Shown here piece by piece: positions 1 through 6,237 of a stretch of DNA of 8,292 bases (its first letter is position 1; each line of letters opens with the position of its first letter). Source of the DNA: Deltaproteobacteria bacterium (GTDB lineage: Bacteria > Myxococcota_A > UBA9160 > SMWR01); NCBI GenBank assembly GCA_019313605.1, contig JAFDAW010000116.1, positions 1 to 8,292 on the forward strand, read 5' to 3'. The position numbers and the translations under genes were made by a program. Below the pieces are notes generated by a model, which ran no database searches, was not told the origin of the DNA, and saw nothing but the letters and a program-made list of their open reading frames with translations.

Positions 1-1151
1 CCGGTGATGTGCTCGCCGAGGATCAGCGTGTGGATGTCGTGGGTGCCCTCGTAGGTGCGGACGGTCTCGAGATTCACCATGTGGCGCATCGATTGGTAGT
101 CGTCGACGATACCGTTTGCGCCGAGCAGGTCGCGCGCCATCCGGGCCACGTTGAGTGCGATGTCCACGTTGTTGCGCTTGGCCATCGAGACCATCGTGTG
201 GTGGAGCTTGCCCTCGTCCTTGAGGCGCGCGATGCGCAGGATCAGCAGCTGGGCCTTGGTGATCTCGGTGAGCATGTAGACCAGCTTTTCCTGCGTGAGT
301 TGCTTGCCGGCGAGCGATCCGCCCTGGACGTTGCGCTCCTGCGAGTAGCGCAGGATCTCGTCGTAACACGCCATCGCGGCTCCGATCGCGCCCCAGGCGA
401 TCCCGTAGCGCGCCTGGTTGAGGCAACCGAGCGGGCCGGGCAGCCCTTTCGCGCCCGGCAACAGGTTCTCGTCGGGTACTTCGACGTCCGTCAGGAAGAG
501 TTCCGACGTTACGGAGGCGCGCAGCGAGAACTTGCCCTTGATATCGCGGGCCTCGAAGCCGGGCCGATCCGTTTCGACGAGGAATCCGCGCACTCCGTCT
601 TCGGTCTTTGCCCAGATGATCGCAACCGACGAAACCGATCCGTTCGTGATCCAGCGCTTCGTGCCGTTGAGCACCCAGCTGCCGCCGCGCTTTTCGGCCT
701 TGGTGAGCATGCCGCCGACGTGGCTGCCGGCGTCGGGCTCCGTCAGGCCGAAACAGCCAATCTCGCGGCCTTCGGCCATCTCGCGTAGCCAGCGCTCCTT
801 CTGGGCTTCCGAGCCATAGGTGTAGATGGGGTACATGCAGAGCGAGCCCTGCACGGAGGCAAACGAGCGCAGCCCGGAGTCGCCGCGCTCGAGTTCCTGC
901 ATCGCGAGCCCGTAGGCGACGTTGTTCATGCCCGCGCAGCCGTAGCCTTCGAGGTTTGTTCCGAAGAGTCCGAGCTCGCCCATCATCGGCACGAGCTGCA
1001 TCGGAAACGAGCCGTCCTTTCGGATGTGCTCCTGCAGCAGCGGGAGGAATTCTTTCGATACGAACTCGCGCACGGAGTCGCGCGCGACACACTCTTCGTC
1101 GTCGAGCATTTCGTCGAAGCGCAGAAAATCAACGCCGGTGTAGTCGGCCAT
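1..1151 (-). CDS. gcdH: Glutaryl-CoA dehydrogenase (acyl-CoA dehydrogenase family), 3' end cut by window edge
   Basis: Flavoprotein that oxidatively decarboxylates glutaryl-CoA to crotonyl-CoA in lysine, tryptophan and benzoyl-CoA-type degradation, passing electrons to ETF. The 383 codons present match the family along their whole length. Residues 80-111 contain ELERGDSGLRSFASVQ and PIYTYGS; by alignment with the human enzyme E88, R95 and S99 match the glutaryl-carboxylate-binding Glu87, Arg94 and Ser98. CFGLTEPDAGS (133-143) and KFSLRAS are flavin/substrate motifs. YEGTHDIHTLILG (367-379) carries the catalytic base E368 (human Glu370). These residues argue for true GCDH rather than a generic acyl-CoA dehydrogenase. 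About 10 C-terminal residues lie outside the window. The ATG at 1151 is preceded by a GAGGA Shine-Dalgarno, and the protein then begins MADYTGVDFLRFD, a normal family start. It lies downstream of the phasin-like gene, behind a probable terminator, so it may have its own promoter. Family call is secure; substrate is inferred. Confidence 0.93.
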   Translation of the reverse strand, partial: MADYTGVDFLRFDEMLDDEECVARDSVREFVSKEFLPLLQEHIRKDGSFPMQLVPMMGELGLFGTNLEGYGCAGMNNVAYGLAMQELERGDSGLRSFASVQGSLCMYPIYTYGSEAQKERWLREMAEGREIGCFGLTEPDAGSHVGGMLTKAEKRGGSWVLNGTKRWITNGSVSSVAIIWAKTEDGVRGFLVETDRPGFEARDIKGKFSLRASVTSELFLTDVEVPDENLLPGAKGLPGPLGCLNQARYGIAWGAIGAAMACYDEILRYSQERNVQGGSLAGKQLTQEKLVYMLTEITKAQLLILRIARLKDEGKLHHTMVSMAKRNNVDIALNVARMARDLLGANGIVDDYQSMRHMVNLETVRTYEGTHDIHTLILGEHIT

Positions 1152-1220
1152 GGGGTCCTCGGGTGGACGGTTGGCGACAGCCTAGCCGAAAGGACCCATT
1201 GGAGCCGTCGTCGCCGTGCT

Positions 1221-1264
1221 AGAAGCAGAAGGGCCGCCGCGCGATTTCCGTCGGGCGGCGGCCC
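1221..1264 (-). terminator. Probable Rho-independent terminator of the phasin-like gene
   Basis: A perfect 10-bp GC stem (1231-1240 pairs with 1255-1264, GGGCCGCCGC/GCGGCGGCCC) closes a 14-nt loop. Read on the minus strand it is followed by TTCTGCTTCT (1230-1221), a T-rich but not pure-T tail. It starts 43 bp after the stop codon of the phasin-like gene and ends about 70 bp before gcdH. On the plus strand the tail is AGAATGAGC, so termination is only plausible for minus-strand transcription. Confidence 0.6.
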
Positions 1265-1307
1265 AGAATGAGCTGGCGAATCCTGCGGATTCGCTTGCAG
1301 CGTCGAG

Positions 1308-1715
1308 CTAGATCGACGGCGAGCTGCCGTTGGTCTTGCGGCTTTCCTCGATCGCTTTGAGGCGCTTGTTCAGCGTCGTGAGCTTTCGGTTGATTCGCTG
1401 CACGTCCGACCTGGAGGCGACCTGCATCAATCCCAGGAGGGAGTCCACGCGGGTCTCGACCTGCTTGGTGACATCCTTGCGGACCGCGTCGGCTCGCTTC
1501 ACGATCGGATTCTTCTTGAGTTCCGTCTGGATCCGCTTCAGCTCTTTGCGGGTGCGCTTCTCCACCGTCTTTCGCTTGGACGTAAACTCCTTTTCGATCG
1601 ACTTTCGGCGAGCGCTCAGCTCTTTTTGAATCCGCTGGAACTCGTCGTCGACGAACTGGACGGCTTCGTTGATCCGGCTTTCGGTTGCTTCACTGAGGGT
1701 TTCGTGTTCTTCCAT
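1308..1715 (-). CDS. Small charged coiled-coil protein, phasin-like
   Basis: Predicted 135-residue soluble protein with no signal peptide or membrane segment. Residues 10-67 are almost entirely helical and rich in Lys/Arg/Glu (for example RRKSIEKEF and SKRKTVEKR), followed by KKNPIVKRADAVRKDV and a C-terminal segment at 94-123 (LGLMQVASRSDVQRINRKL...LNKRLKAIEE). That last pattern, a short linker with S-R-S-D-V then a heptad-type helix, is what I associate with phasins (polyhydroxyalkanoate granule-associated proteins). The resemblance is of architecture rather than a catalytic signature. The start is the ATG at 1715, with AAGGA eight bases upstream; an in-frame GTG at 1787 lies inside the promoter and is not credible. 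The gene has its own AT-rich upstream region and a terminator-like hairpin after it, so it is probably a monocistronic unit. An unrelated coiled-coil DNA- or envelope-associated protein is possible. Confidence 0.72.
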   Translation of the reverse strand: MEEHETLSEATESRINEAVQFVDDEFQRIQKELSARRKSIEKEFTSKRKTVEKRTRKELKRIQTELKKNPIVKRADAVRKDVTKQVETRVDSLLGLMQVASRSDVQRINRKLTTLNKRLKAIEESRKTNGSSPSI

Positions 1716-1777
1716 CGGAGTGGTCCTTCCGTGTTGCCCGGCCCGCGCGGGTTGCGCGGAATATGGGGGTAAGGACG

Positions 1778-1805
1778 AAAATAACACGGTGCGTTATCGC
1801 GTCAA
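1778..1805 (-). promoter_or_regulatory. Predicted sigma-70-type promoter of the phasin-like gene
   Basis: On the minus strand a TTGACG -35 (1805-1800; five of six consensus bases) is followed by a 16-bp spacer and TATTTT as -10 (1783-1778; four of six). Transcription would start near 1770, giving a leader of roughly 55 bases to the ATG at 1715. The region from about 1780 to 1860 is clearly AT-rich against its GC-rich surroundings, as expected for a strong promoter. Predicted from sequence only. Confidence 0.5.
1781..1797. promoter_or_regulatory. Operator-like inverted repeat ATAAC-N7-GTTAT
   Basis: Two 5-base half-sites, ATAAC (1781-1785) and GTTAT (1793-1797), are exact inverted repeats; the inner positions C1787 and G1791 also pair symmetrically. 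The dyad covers the spacer and part of the -10 of the predicted phasin promoter, the classic place for a TetR-type repressor. The same half-sites recur at 1816-1833. The binding protein is unknown. Confidence 0.45.
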
Positions 1806-1815
1806 GTGAATTCAC
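1806..1815. promoter_or_regulatory. Perfect 10-bp palindrome GTGAATTCAC
   Basis: GTGAATTCAC is fully self-complementary and directly abuts the upstream edge of the TTGACG -35 element, between the two ATAAC/GTTAT dyads. The position suits an activator or a second regulator site. A 10-bp palindrome can occur by chance in 8 kb, so the placement is the main argument. Confidence 0.3.
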
Positions 1816-1833
1816 ATAACTATAATTCGTTAT
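1816..1833. promoter_or_regulatory. Second operator-like inverted repeat ATAAC-N8-GTTAT
   Basis: ATAAC (1816-1820) and GTTAT (1829-1833) repeat the half-sites of the 1781-1797 dyad, with an 8-base instead of 7-base spacer. The two dyad centres lie about 35 bp apart, a little over three helical turns. This one is upstream of the -35 box, so paired binding or looping by one regulator is possible. Confidence 0.4.
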
Positions 1834-1904
1834 TATAAACAGTAAGTTGGATAGATGTATTGCCTACTGGGCGAGGCGTTGCAAGACGCAGTGCGGCATT
1901 TTTA

Positions 1905-2915
1905 TTACCAGCGCAGGACAGCGCTCGCCCAGGAAAAACCGGACCCGAAGCTCGTCATCGACACGATCTGGCCCGGCTCGAGCCGCCCCGTGCGCGCGGC
2001 TTCGTCGAGCAGAATTGGAATCGAGGCCGACGAACAGTTTCCGTAGCGCTGGATGTTGTTGCTGCAGCGCTCGGCGGGGATGCCCATTTGCTCCATCACG
2101 AACTCGTTGATGCGCAGATTGGCCTGGTGAAACAGAAAGAGATCGACGTCTTCGAGCTTCAGGCTCGCGGCGTTCAAGGTTTCGAGCAGTACCTCGGGCA
2201 TGCGCCTGACAGCGTGCTTGAAGACGAAGCGCCCCTCCATATGCGGGAAGTGCCGCCGCTCGTCGATCAACTGGTGGCTCAACCGCACCGGCGAGAAGCC
2301 CGAGCCCGGCGCTTCGACCCAGAGCTTCTTCGCGAATTTTCCCTGGGCGTGAAGCCGGATCTCTAGCAGTCCGGAGCCATCGTTCTCGTCCTCCGTCGCT
2401 TCGAGCAGCACGGCGCCCGCACCGTCGCCGAAGATCACCGCAACGTCCCGCCCGACATCGCTGATGTCGATTCCGGTGGAGTGCACTTCGCAGCCGACGA
2501 CGAGAACGCGCCGGTACATCCCCGAGCAAATGAAGCCGTTGGCGACGCCGAGCCCGAACAGGAATCCGCTGCACTGTGCGCGGACATCGAAGCACGGCGT
2601 CTCCGAGAGCCCGAGCTGATCTTGCAGGAAGAACGAGGTGCCGGGAAAGTCCGCCTGAGAGGACAGCGTGGTCAGCACGATGCAGTCGATGTCTTCCGGG
2701 CCGAGTTGCGCGGCCTCGAGCGCATGCTTCGTAGCTGTGCTGGCGAGGTCGGAGGGTTGTTGCCCCGGCTCGATGTAACGCCTCTCTTCGATTCCCGTGC
2801 GCTGGCGGATCCACTCGTCGGTGGTGTCCATCAGGGCCGCGAGTTCGTCATTGGTCACGACGCGGTCCGGGACGTGCATGCCGGTGCCGATGATTTTTGC
2901 TCTAGGTTGTGTCAT
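1905..2915 (-). CDS. fabH: Beta-ketoacyl-ACP synthase III family protein (FabH-like)
   Basis: Cytosolic thiolase-fold condensing enzyme. Canonical FabH joins acetyl-CoA (or another acyl-CoA) to malonyl-ACP to start fatty-acid synthesis. The 336 residues show the whole family pattern: GTGMHVPDRVVTND (10-23), DTTDEWIRQRTGI (30-42), catalytic Cys115 in DVRAQCSGF, GDGAGAVLLEA (164-173), His263 in FHQANLRI, Asn293 in YGNCSSASIP, and a C-terminal FGSGFSWASAVLRW. The Cys-His-Asn triad is complete. It is slightly longer than E. coli FabH (317), with extra sequence around 190-215. The QCSG context differs from the usual AC-A/S-G of housekeeping FabH, and no other fab gene is adjacent, so it may be a paralogue priming a specialised acyl chain. 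Its ATG overlaps the hflX stop by one base (TGATG) with only a weak GGA ribosome site, implying translational coupling. I see no convincing terminator after it. Confidence 0.9.
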   Translation of the reverse strand: MTQPRAKIIGTGMHVPDRVVTNDELAALMDTTDEWIRQRTGIEERRYIEPGQQPSDLASTATKHALEAAQLGPEDIDCIVLTTLSSQADFPGTSFFLQDQLGLSETPCFDVRAQCSGFLFGLGVANGFICSGMYRRVLVVGCEVHSTGIDISDVGRDVAVIFGDGAGAVLLEATEDENDGSGLLEIRLHAQGKFAKKLWVEAPGSGFSPVRLSHQLIDERRHFPHMEGRFVFKHAVRRMPEVLLETLNAASLKLEDVDLFLFHQANLRINEFVMEQMGIPAERCSNNIQRYGNCSSASIPILLDEAARTGRLEPGQIVSMTSFGSGFSWASAVLRW

Positions 2916-4606
2916 CAGGTTCCGTCAGCGGTGAGAGGTGGAATGCGCTTTCGCTCGCGGTTGTCCTCGCTCGGGAAATCGGCTTCGGCCCATAGTAGCT
3001 CTTCTGCATCCGAGAGGAGATCCTGCAAGCCGATTCGCTTCAGGGCTGAAATTGCCACGCCGGTGTGGTTTTCGAGCAGGGCTTTGGCTTCGCCGGCGGG
3101 CAGTCGGTCGATCTGGTTGAAGACCAGCAGCTCTGGCGCGTTCGAGATGCCGATCTCGTCGAGGACCTGCCGTACCGTGGCGATTCGTCGCTCCCAATCC
3201 GGAGTGGCGACGTCGACGACGTGGAGCAGTAGATCCGCGTCCGTCAGTTCTTCGAGCGTCGCTCGAAATGCCGTGACCAGTTCCGGCGGCAGGTCGCGGA
3301 TGAAGCCGACGGTGTCCGTAATGATCACCTCGCGATCGCGCGGAAAACGAAGCCGGCGCGAGGCGGGGTCCAGCGTCGCGAAAAGTGCGTTGGCGATGTG
3401 CGCTTCCGTGTTCGTGAGCGCCTTCAGTAGCGTGCTCTTACCCGCGTTCGTGTAGCCGACGATGGAAAGTACCGGGATTCCGCGGCGCGCGCGTTGGCGC
3501 CTACGCGACTGTCGCTGGTTGCGCAGTTTCTTGAGCTCGCGTTCGAGTCGCGCGACGCGCTCGCGAACGCGGCGGCGGTCGACTTCGAGTTTGGTTTCTC
3601 CGGGCCCTCTTCCGCCAATGCCGCCCGCGAGACGCGAAAGCGAAACATCCGCGCGTTGCGCGAGGCGGGGCATCCGGTAGCGCAGTTGAGCGAGTTCGAC
3701 CTGTAACTTGCCGTCGCGGCTGACTGCGTGCTGGGCGAAGATGTCGAGGATCAGCTGGGTGCGGTCGATCACGCGCAGGTCGAGTCGTTGAGCGAGGTTT
3801 CGCGCCTGGGTCGGGCTCAGGCTCTGATCGAAGATCACCAGGTCGACACCGCTTTGGAGTGCGTGGATCACTAGTTCCTGGAGCTTGCCAACGCCCATGA
3901 CGTAGCGCGGATCGACGCGCCTGCGTTGCTGGGTGACGGTGTCGACGACTGCTACGCCGGCTGACCGCGCGAGTTCGACGAGTTCGGCGACGTGGCCCTC
4001 GAGTTCGTCCGCGGATCGGCCCGCCGAAACCGAAACCAGGATCGCGCCCTCGGAGCTGCCGATCTTGCGCGTTCGATCCAGGCGGCCGAGTTCGTCTTCG
4101 ATGTCGCGAATCCACGCTGGGAAATCGACATCCAGATTTGCGGGCGCTGTGGGTGCGAGTAGTTCGACCGGATCTCCACCATCGGTGACGGGCCGCAGCG
4201 ATCCGACGTGAGCCAACTTCGGCAGGCCGCGCTCGTCCATCGTGATCGCGACCATGGCGTCGAGGCGCAACAGCGCGAGGTCCGTCAGGTCATCTCGATC
4301 GAGACCTTCATCGCGAAGGTGTGTATGGATGCAGCGCAATCCGCGAAGGCGTCCGAGGCCGGCCCGCAATCGGCCCCAATCGGGAAGCTCGATCGACTTC
4401 GAAGTCCCGCACATCACGTGGGTCACTTCGCCGCGGCGATCGACGAGGACTCCGACCTGGCGGCCGATCTCGAAACTGATCTCCGTGAGCTCGCGAGCGA
4501 GTTCGTGGCTTACGACGCGCTCGGCCGGAACGCGGCGTCGGGTGAGTCGTTCCAGTCTGCGTACCTGACTGGACTTGAGACCGCGGGTATTGCCGTCGAT
4601 GTGGAT
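2915..4606 (-). CDS. hflX: GTPase HflX, long N-terminal-extension form; start codon appears to be ATC
   Basis: OBG/HflX-superfamily GTPase; family members bind the 50S subunit and split or rescue stalled 70S ribosomes. In 563-residue numbering the G motifs are G1 GYTNAGKS (384-391), G3 DTVGF (431-435), G4 NQID (497-500) and G5 SALK (520-523). The HflX domain precedes them, with the YVMGVGK segment and the glycine-rich hinge GGIGGRGPGETKLE, then an Arg-rich helical stretch. The N-terminal extension carries IDGNTRGLK, RRLERLTRRRVP, VGVLVDRRGEV and LRGLRCIHTHL, typical of long HflX proteins. The first ATG/GTG/TTG in frame is GTG at 4426, but it has no ribosome site and would remove about 60 residues that still read as conserved HflX. 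An AGAGGTG ribosome site at 4618-4612 is 5 bases from an in-frame ATC at 4606, giving M-H-I-D-G-N-T. Upstream, the frame closes at a TGA (4639-4637). If ATC is not used, the gene runs 2915-4426 (503 aa). It overlaps fabH by one base. Confidence 0.9.
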   Translation of the reverse strand: MHIDGNTRGLKSSQVRRLERLTRRRVPAERVVSHELARELTEISFEIGRQVGVLVDRRGEVTHVMCGTSKSIELPDWGRLRAGLGRLRGLRCIHTHLRDEGLDRDDLTDLALLRLDAMVAITMDERGLPKLAHVGSLRPVTDGGDPVELLAPTAPANLDVDFPAWIRDIEDELGRLDRTRKIGSSEGAILVSVSAGRSADELEGHVAELVELARSAGVAVVDTVTQQRRRVDPRYVMGVGKLQELVIHALQSGVDLVIFDQSLSPTQARNLAQRLDLRVIDRTQLILDIFAQHAVSRDGKLQVELAQLRYRMPRLAQRADVSLSRLAGGIGGRGPGETKLEVDRRRVRERVARLERELKKLRNQRQSRRRQRARRGIPVLSIVGYTNAGKSTLLKALTNTEAHIANALFATLDPASRRLRFPRDREVIITDTVGFIRDLPPELVTAFRATLEELTDADLLLHVVDVATPDWERRIATVRQVLDEIGISNAPELLVFNQIDRLPAGEAKALLENHTGVAISALKRIGLQDLLSDAEELLWAEADFPSEDNRERKRIPPLTADGT

Positions 4607-4611
4607 AGGGG

Positions 4612-4618
4612 CACCTCT
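4612..4618 (-). promoter_or_regulatory. Shine-Dalgarno AGAGGTG that points to an ATC start for hflX
   Basis: AGAGGTG on the minus strand matches the anti-Shine-Dalgarno well. Its GAGG core ends 7 bases before the ATC at 4606-4604, normal spacing, whereas the next in-frame ATC (4600) is 13 away and the GTG at 4426 has no such site. The GTG inside the motif itself is in another frame and yields no HflX-like peptide. Confidence 0.5.
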
Positions 4619-4761
4619 TTGGGCGTGTCGCTGCGATCAATCTAGAGAAGGCGATCTAAGCTCCGCAAGCTCGGAGTCCGCCGCGCGCCCCAAGGGGGTG
4701 CTCTACCCCGGATCCGGCTGGCGGAGTACCCTGCCACCCGCGGGCGGCCAAGGACGCTCCT

Positions 4762-4790
4762 GGGGCCCGCGAGCCAATCTCGCGGCGCCC
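4762..4790 (+). other. Stable hairpin in the glmU leader
   Basis: CCGCGAG (4767-4773) and CTCGCGG (4779-4785) form a perfect 7-bp stem around the loop CCAAT, extended past a two-base mismatch by GGG (4762-4764) with CCC (4788-4790). There is no T-tract after it, so it is not a terminator as such. It lies about 50 bases before the glmU ATG. It could be a leader RNA structure or a chance GC-rich fold. It does not resemble the glmS ribozyme. Confidence 0.35.
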
Positions 4791-4838
4791 GACAAGATCG
4801 AGTCAGATCTCGGCGGCGAGAGGCCGAAAGAGGAATCG

Positions 4839-6206
4839 ATGGCTTCAAAGCTGCCTTCCATCGCGGTAGTGGTTCTGGCCGCCGGCAAGGGGACCCGGAT
4901 GAAATCCGGGCTTGCCAAGGTGCTGCACCCGCTCGCCGGGCGGCCGATGCTCTCCTTTCCGCTCGCTGCCGCGGAGTCGCTGAATCCAGAGCGGCTCGTG
5001 GTGGTCGTGGGGCGGGACGCGGACCGCGTCCGCGAGACCTTTGCGGACCGCGCGACCTTCGTCTTGCAGGAAGAACAGCGCGGGACGGGCCACGCAGTCG
5101 CGCAAGCCGAACAGGCCCTCGAGCGATTCAACGGCGACGTGCTCATCCTCTACGGCGACACGCCGCTGATCCGGCCCGAGACCCTCACGCAAATGGCTGC
5201 GACCAAGGCGGAGGCCCGGGCAGATCTGGTCTTGTTGACCGCCGAGGTCGAAGTCCCGGGAATCGTGATTCGCGACGAGGCGGGTTTCGTCTCGCGCATC
5301 GTCGAAGCGACCGATGCCACGCCCGAAGAACTGGCGATCCGCGAGCGCAACACGGGCGTTTATCTGCTCTCGGCAGAGCTGCTATGGAAAACGCTGGCCC
5401 AGATTGGCGATCACAACGAACAGGGCGAGATCTACCTCACCGATCTGGTCGGCCTGTCGGTACGCGACGGACGGCGGATCGAGGCGCTGCGGATGGCAGA
5501 CCCCGAAGAGGCCATTGGCGTGAATACGAGGGTCGAACTCGCGGAGGCCGCCGCGGTGATTCGGCGCCGGAAGTTGGACCAGCTGATGCTCGATGGGGTC
5601 ACCGTCGTCGACCCCGGGGCGACCTACATCGATGTGGGTGTCGACGTCGGACGAGACAGCGTGATCGAGCCGGGTTGTTCGATTCAGGGTGAGTGCCGCA
5701 TCGGCGCAGGTGTGCACCTCAAGCCCGGCTGCATGATCGAAGCCAGCGACGTCGGTGACGACACCGTCATCGGACCCAACGCCCATCTTCGCCCGGGCTG
5801 CGTGCTCGGGCGTGGCGTGCGAATCGGCAACTATGTCGAGATCAAGAACAGCGTACTCGGCGACGGCGTGAAAGCCGATCACCTCTCCTATATCGGTGAT
5901 GCCGATGTCGGAGCTCGAGCGAGCTTTGGTTGTGGGGCGATCACGGTCAACTACAACTGGCGGGAGAAGGGTCGAACGACAGTCGGTGAAGGCGCGAAGA
6001 TCGGCTGCAACGCGAATCTGATCGCGCCCGTTACGATCGGAAGAAATGCGGCCGTAGCGGCTGGCTCAACCGTCGGGAATGAGGTTCCCGACGACGCGCT
6101 TGCCGTCGAGCGAGCACGGCAGCGAAACGTGGAGGGTTGGATGGCGCGGCGCGACGCGGGCAGTGTTTCGGGGCAGAAGCGAAACGACGAGGGAGAGACC
6201 GGCTAG
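4839..6206 (+). CDS. glmU: Bifunctional GlmU: glucosamine-1-phosphate acetyltransferase / GlcNAc-1-phosphate uridylyltransferase
   Basis: Makes UDP-GlcNAc from glucosamine-1-phosphate, acetyl-CoA and UTP for peptidoglycan and lipid A. 455 residues, against 456 in E. coli. The N-terminal pyrophosphorylase domain (about 1-235) has LAAGKGTRM (13-21), K27, GTGHAVAQ (82-89), YGDTPL with metal ligand D107, E156, NTG (N171) and GVNTR (N229). A left-handed beta-helix of hexapeptide repeats follows (about 250-420), with R318, K336, H348 (catalytic His363 in E. coli), Y351, N371 and K377. Two oddities. The conserved GYGR loop after residue 139 is replaced by VPGIVIRD, two to three residues short. Acetyltransferase-site positions also differ: S362 for Asn377, C390 for Ser405, and NYNWREK for the usual NYDGxxK. 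The start is the ATG at 4839 with GAGGA four bases upstream; the frame is open further upstream but carries no GlmU-like sequence there. glmS follows 31 bp later, so co-transcription is likely. Confidence 0.95.
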   Translation: MASKLPSIAVVVLAAGKGTRMKSGLAKVLHPLAGRPMLSFPLAAAESLNPERLVVVVGRDADRVRETFADRATFVLQEEQRGTGHAVAQAEQALERFNGDVLILYGDTPLIRPETLTQMAATKAEARADLVLLTAEVEVPGIVIRDEAGFVSRIVEATDATPEELAIRERNTGVYLLSAELLWKTLAQIGDHNEQGEIYLTDLVGLSVRDGRRIEALRMADPEEAIGVNTRVELAEAAAVIRRRKLDQLMLDGVTVVDPGATYIDVGVDVGRDSVIEPGCSIQGECRIGAGVHLKPGCMIEASDVGDDTVIGPNAHLRPGCVLGRGVRIGNYVEIKNSVLGDGVKADHLSYIGDADVGARASFGCGAITVNYNWREKGRTTVGEGAKIGCNANLIAPVTIGRNAAVAAGSTVGNEVPDDALAVERARQRNVEGWMARRDAGSVSGQKRNDEGETG

Positions 6207-6237
6207 CGCTTTTTTCGCGCGGCCAGAGGAGTTCAGC

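Larger units (their letters stand above)
4607..4838. other. Divergent intergenic region between hflX and glmU
   Basis: This 232-bp spacer must drive hflX to the left and glmU-glmS to the right. I see no strong sigma-70 match for either direction. Weak candidates are TTGCGG-18 bp-TAGATT toward hflX, and TTGGGC-16 bp-TCTAGA toward glmU. Local dyads include CTCCG-N6-CGGAG near 4661-4676, GGGGT-N5-ACCCC near 4696-4710, and the stronger hairpin annotated at 4762-4790. No convincing small ORF is present. It ends with the glmU ribosome site GAGGA (4830-4834). Confidence 0.5.

Noticed and set aside
9..788. Plus-strand open frame of 259 codons
   Set aside because: Antisense to gcdH, which matches its family along its whole length.
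1716..1787. Longer start (GTG at 1787) for the phasin-like gene
   Set aside because: It would begin inside the -10/operator region, and the added residues look like translated leader; ATG 1715 has a good ribosome site.
1821..1826. TATAAT on the plus strand as a rightward promoter
   Set aside because: No -35 match at the right distance and no plus-strand gene downstream.
1876..1905. Terminator after fabH near GCGTTGCAAGACGC and the A/T run
   Set aside because: Stem of four base pairs, and the A/T run lies on the wrong side for the minus strand.
1864..2814. Minus-strand open frame of 316 codons overlapping fabH
   Set aside because: Arg/Ala-rich composition and no motifs; the overlapping frame has the complete KAS III triad.
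2481..3455. Plus-strand open frame of 324 codons
   Set aside because: Antisense to the fabH and hflX coding regions, serine/arginine-rich, no recognisable domain.
4208..4645. Plus-strand open frame of 145 codons opposite the hflX 5' region
   Set aside because: The opposite strand reads as conserved HflX N-terminus through this stretch, so this frame is a shadow.
6207..6237. glmS ribozyme or attenuator between glmU and glmS
   Set aside because: Only 31 bases, with a 4-bp GCGC stem around a T-run; far too small for the ribozyme and not a convincing terminator.
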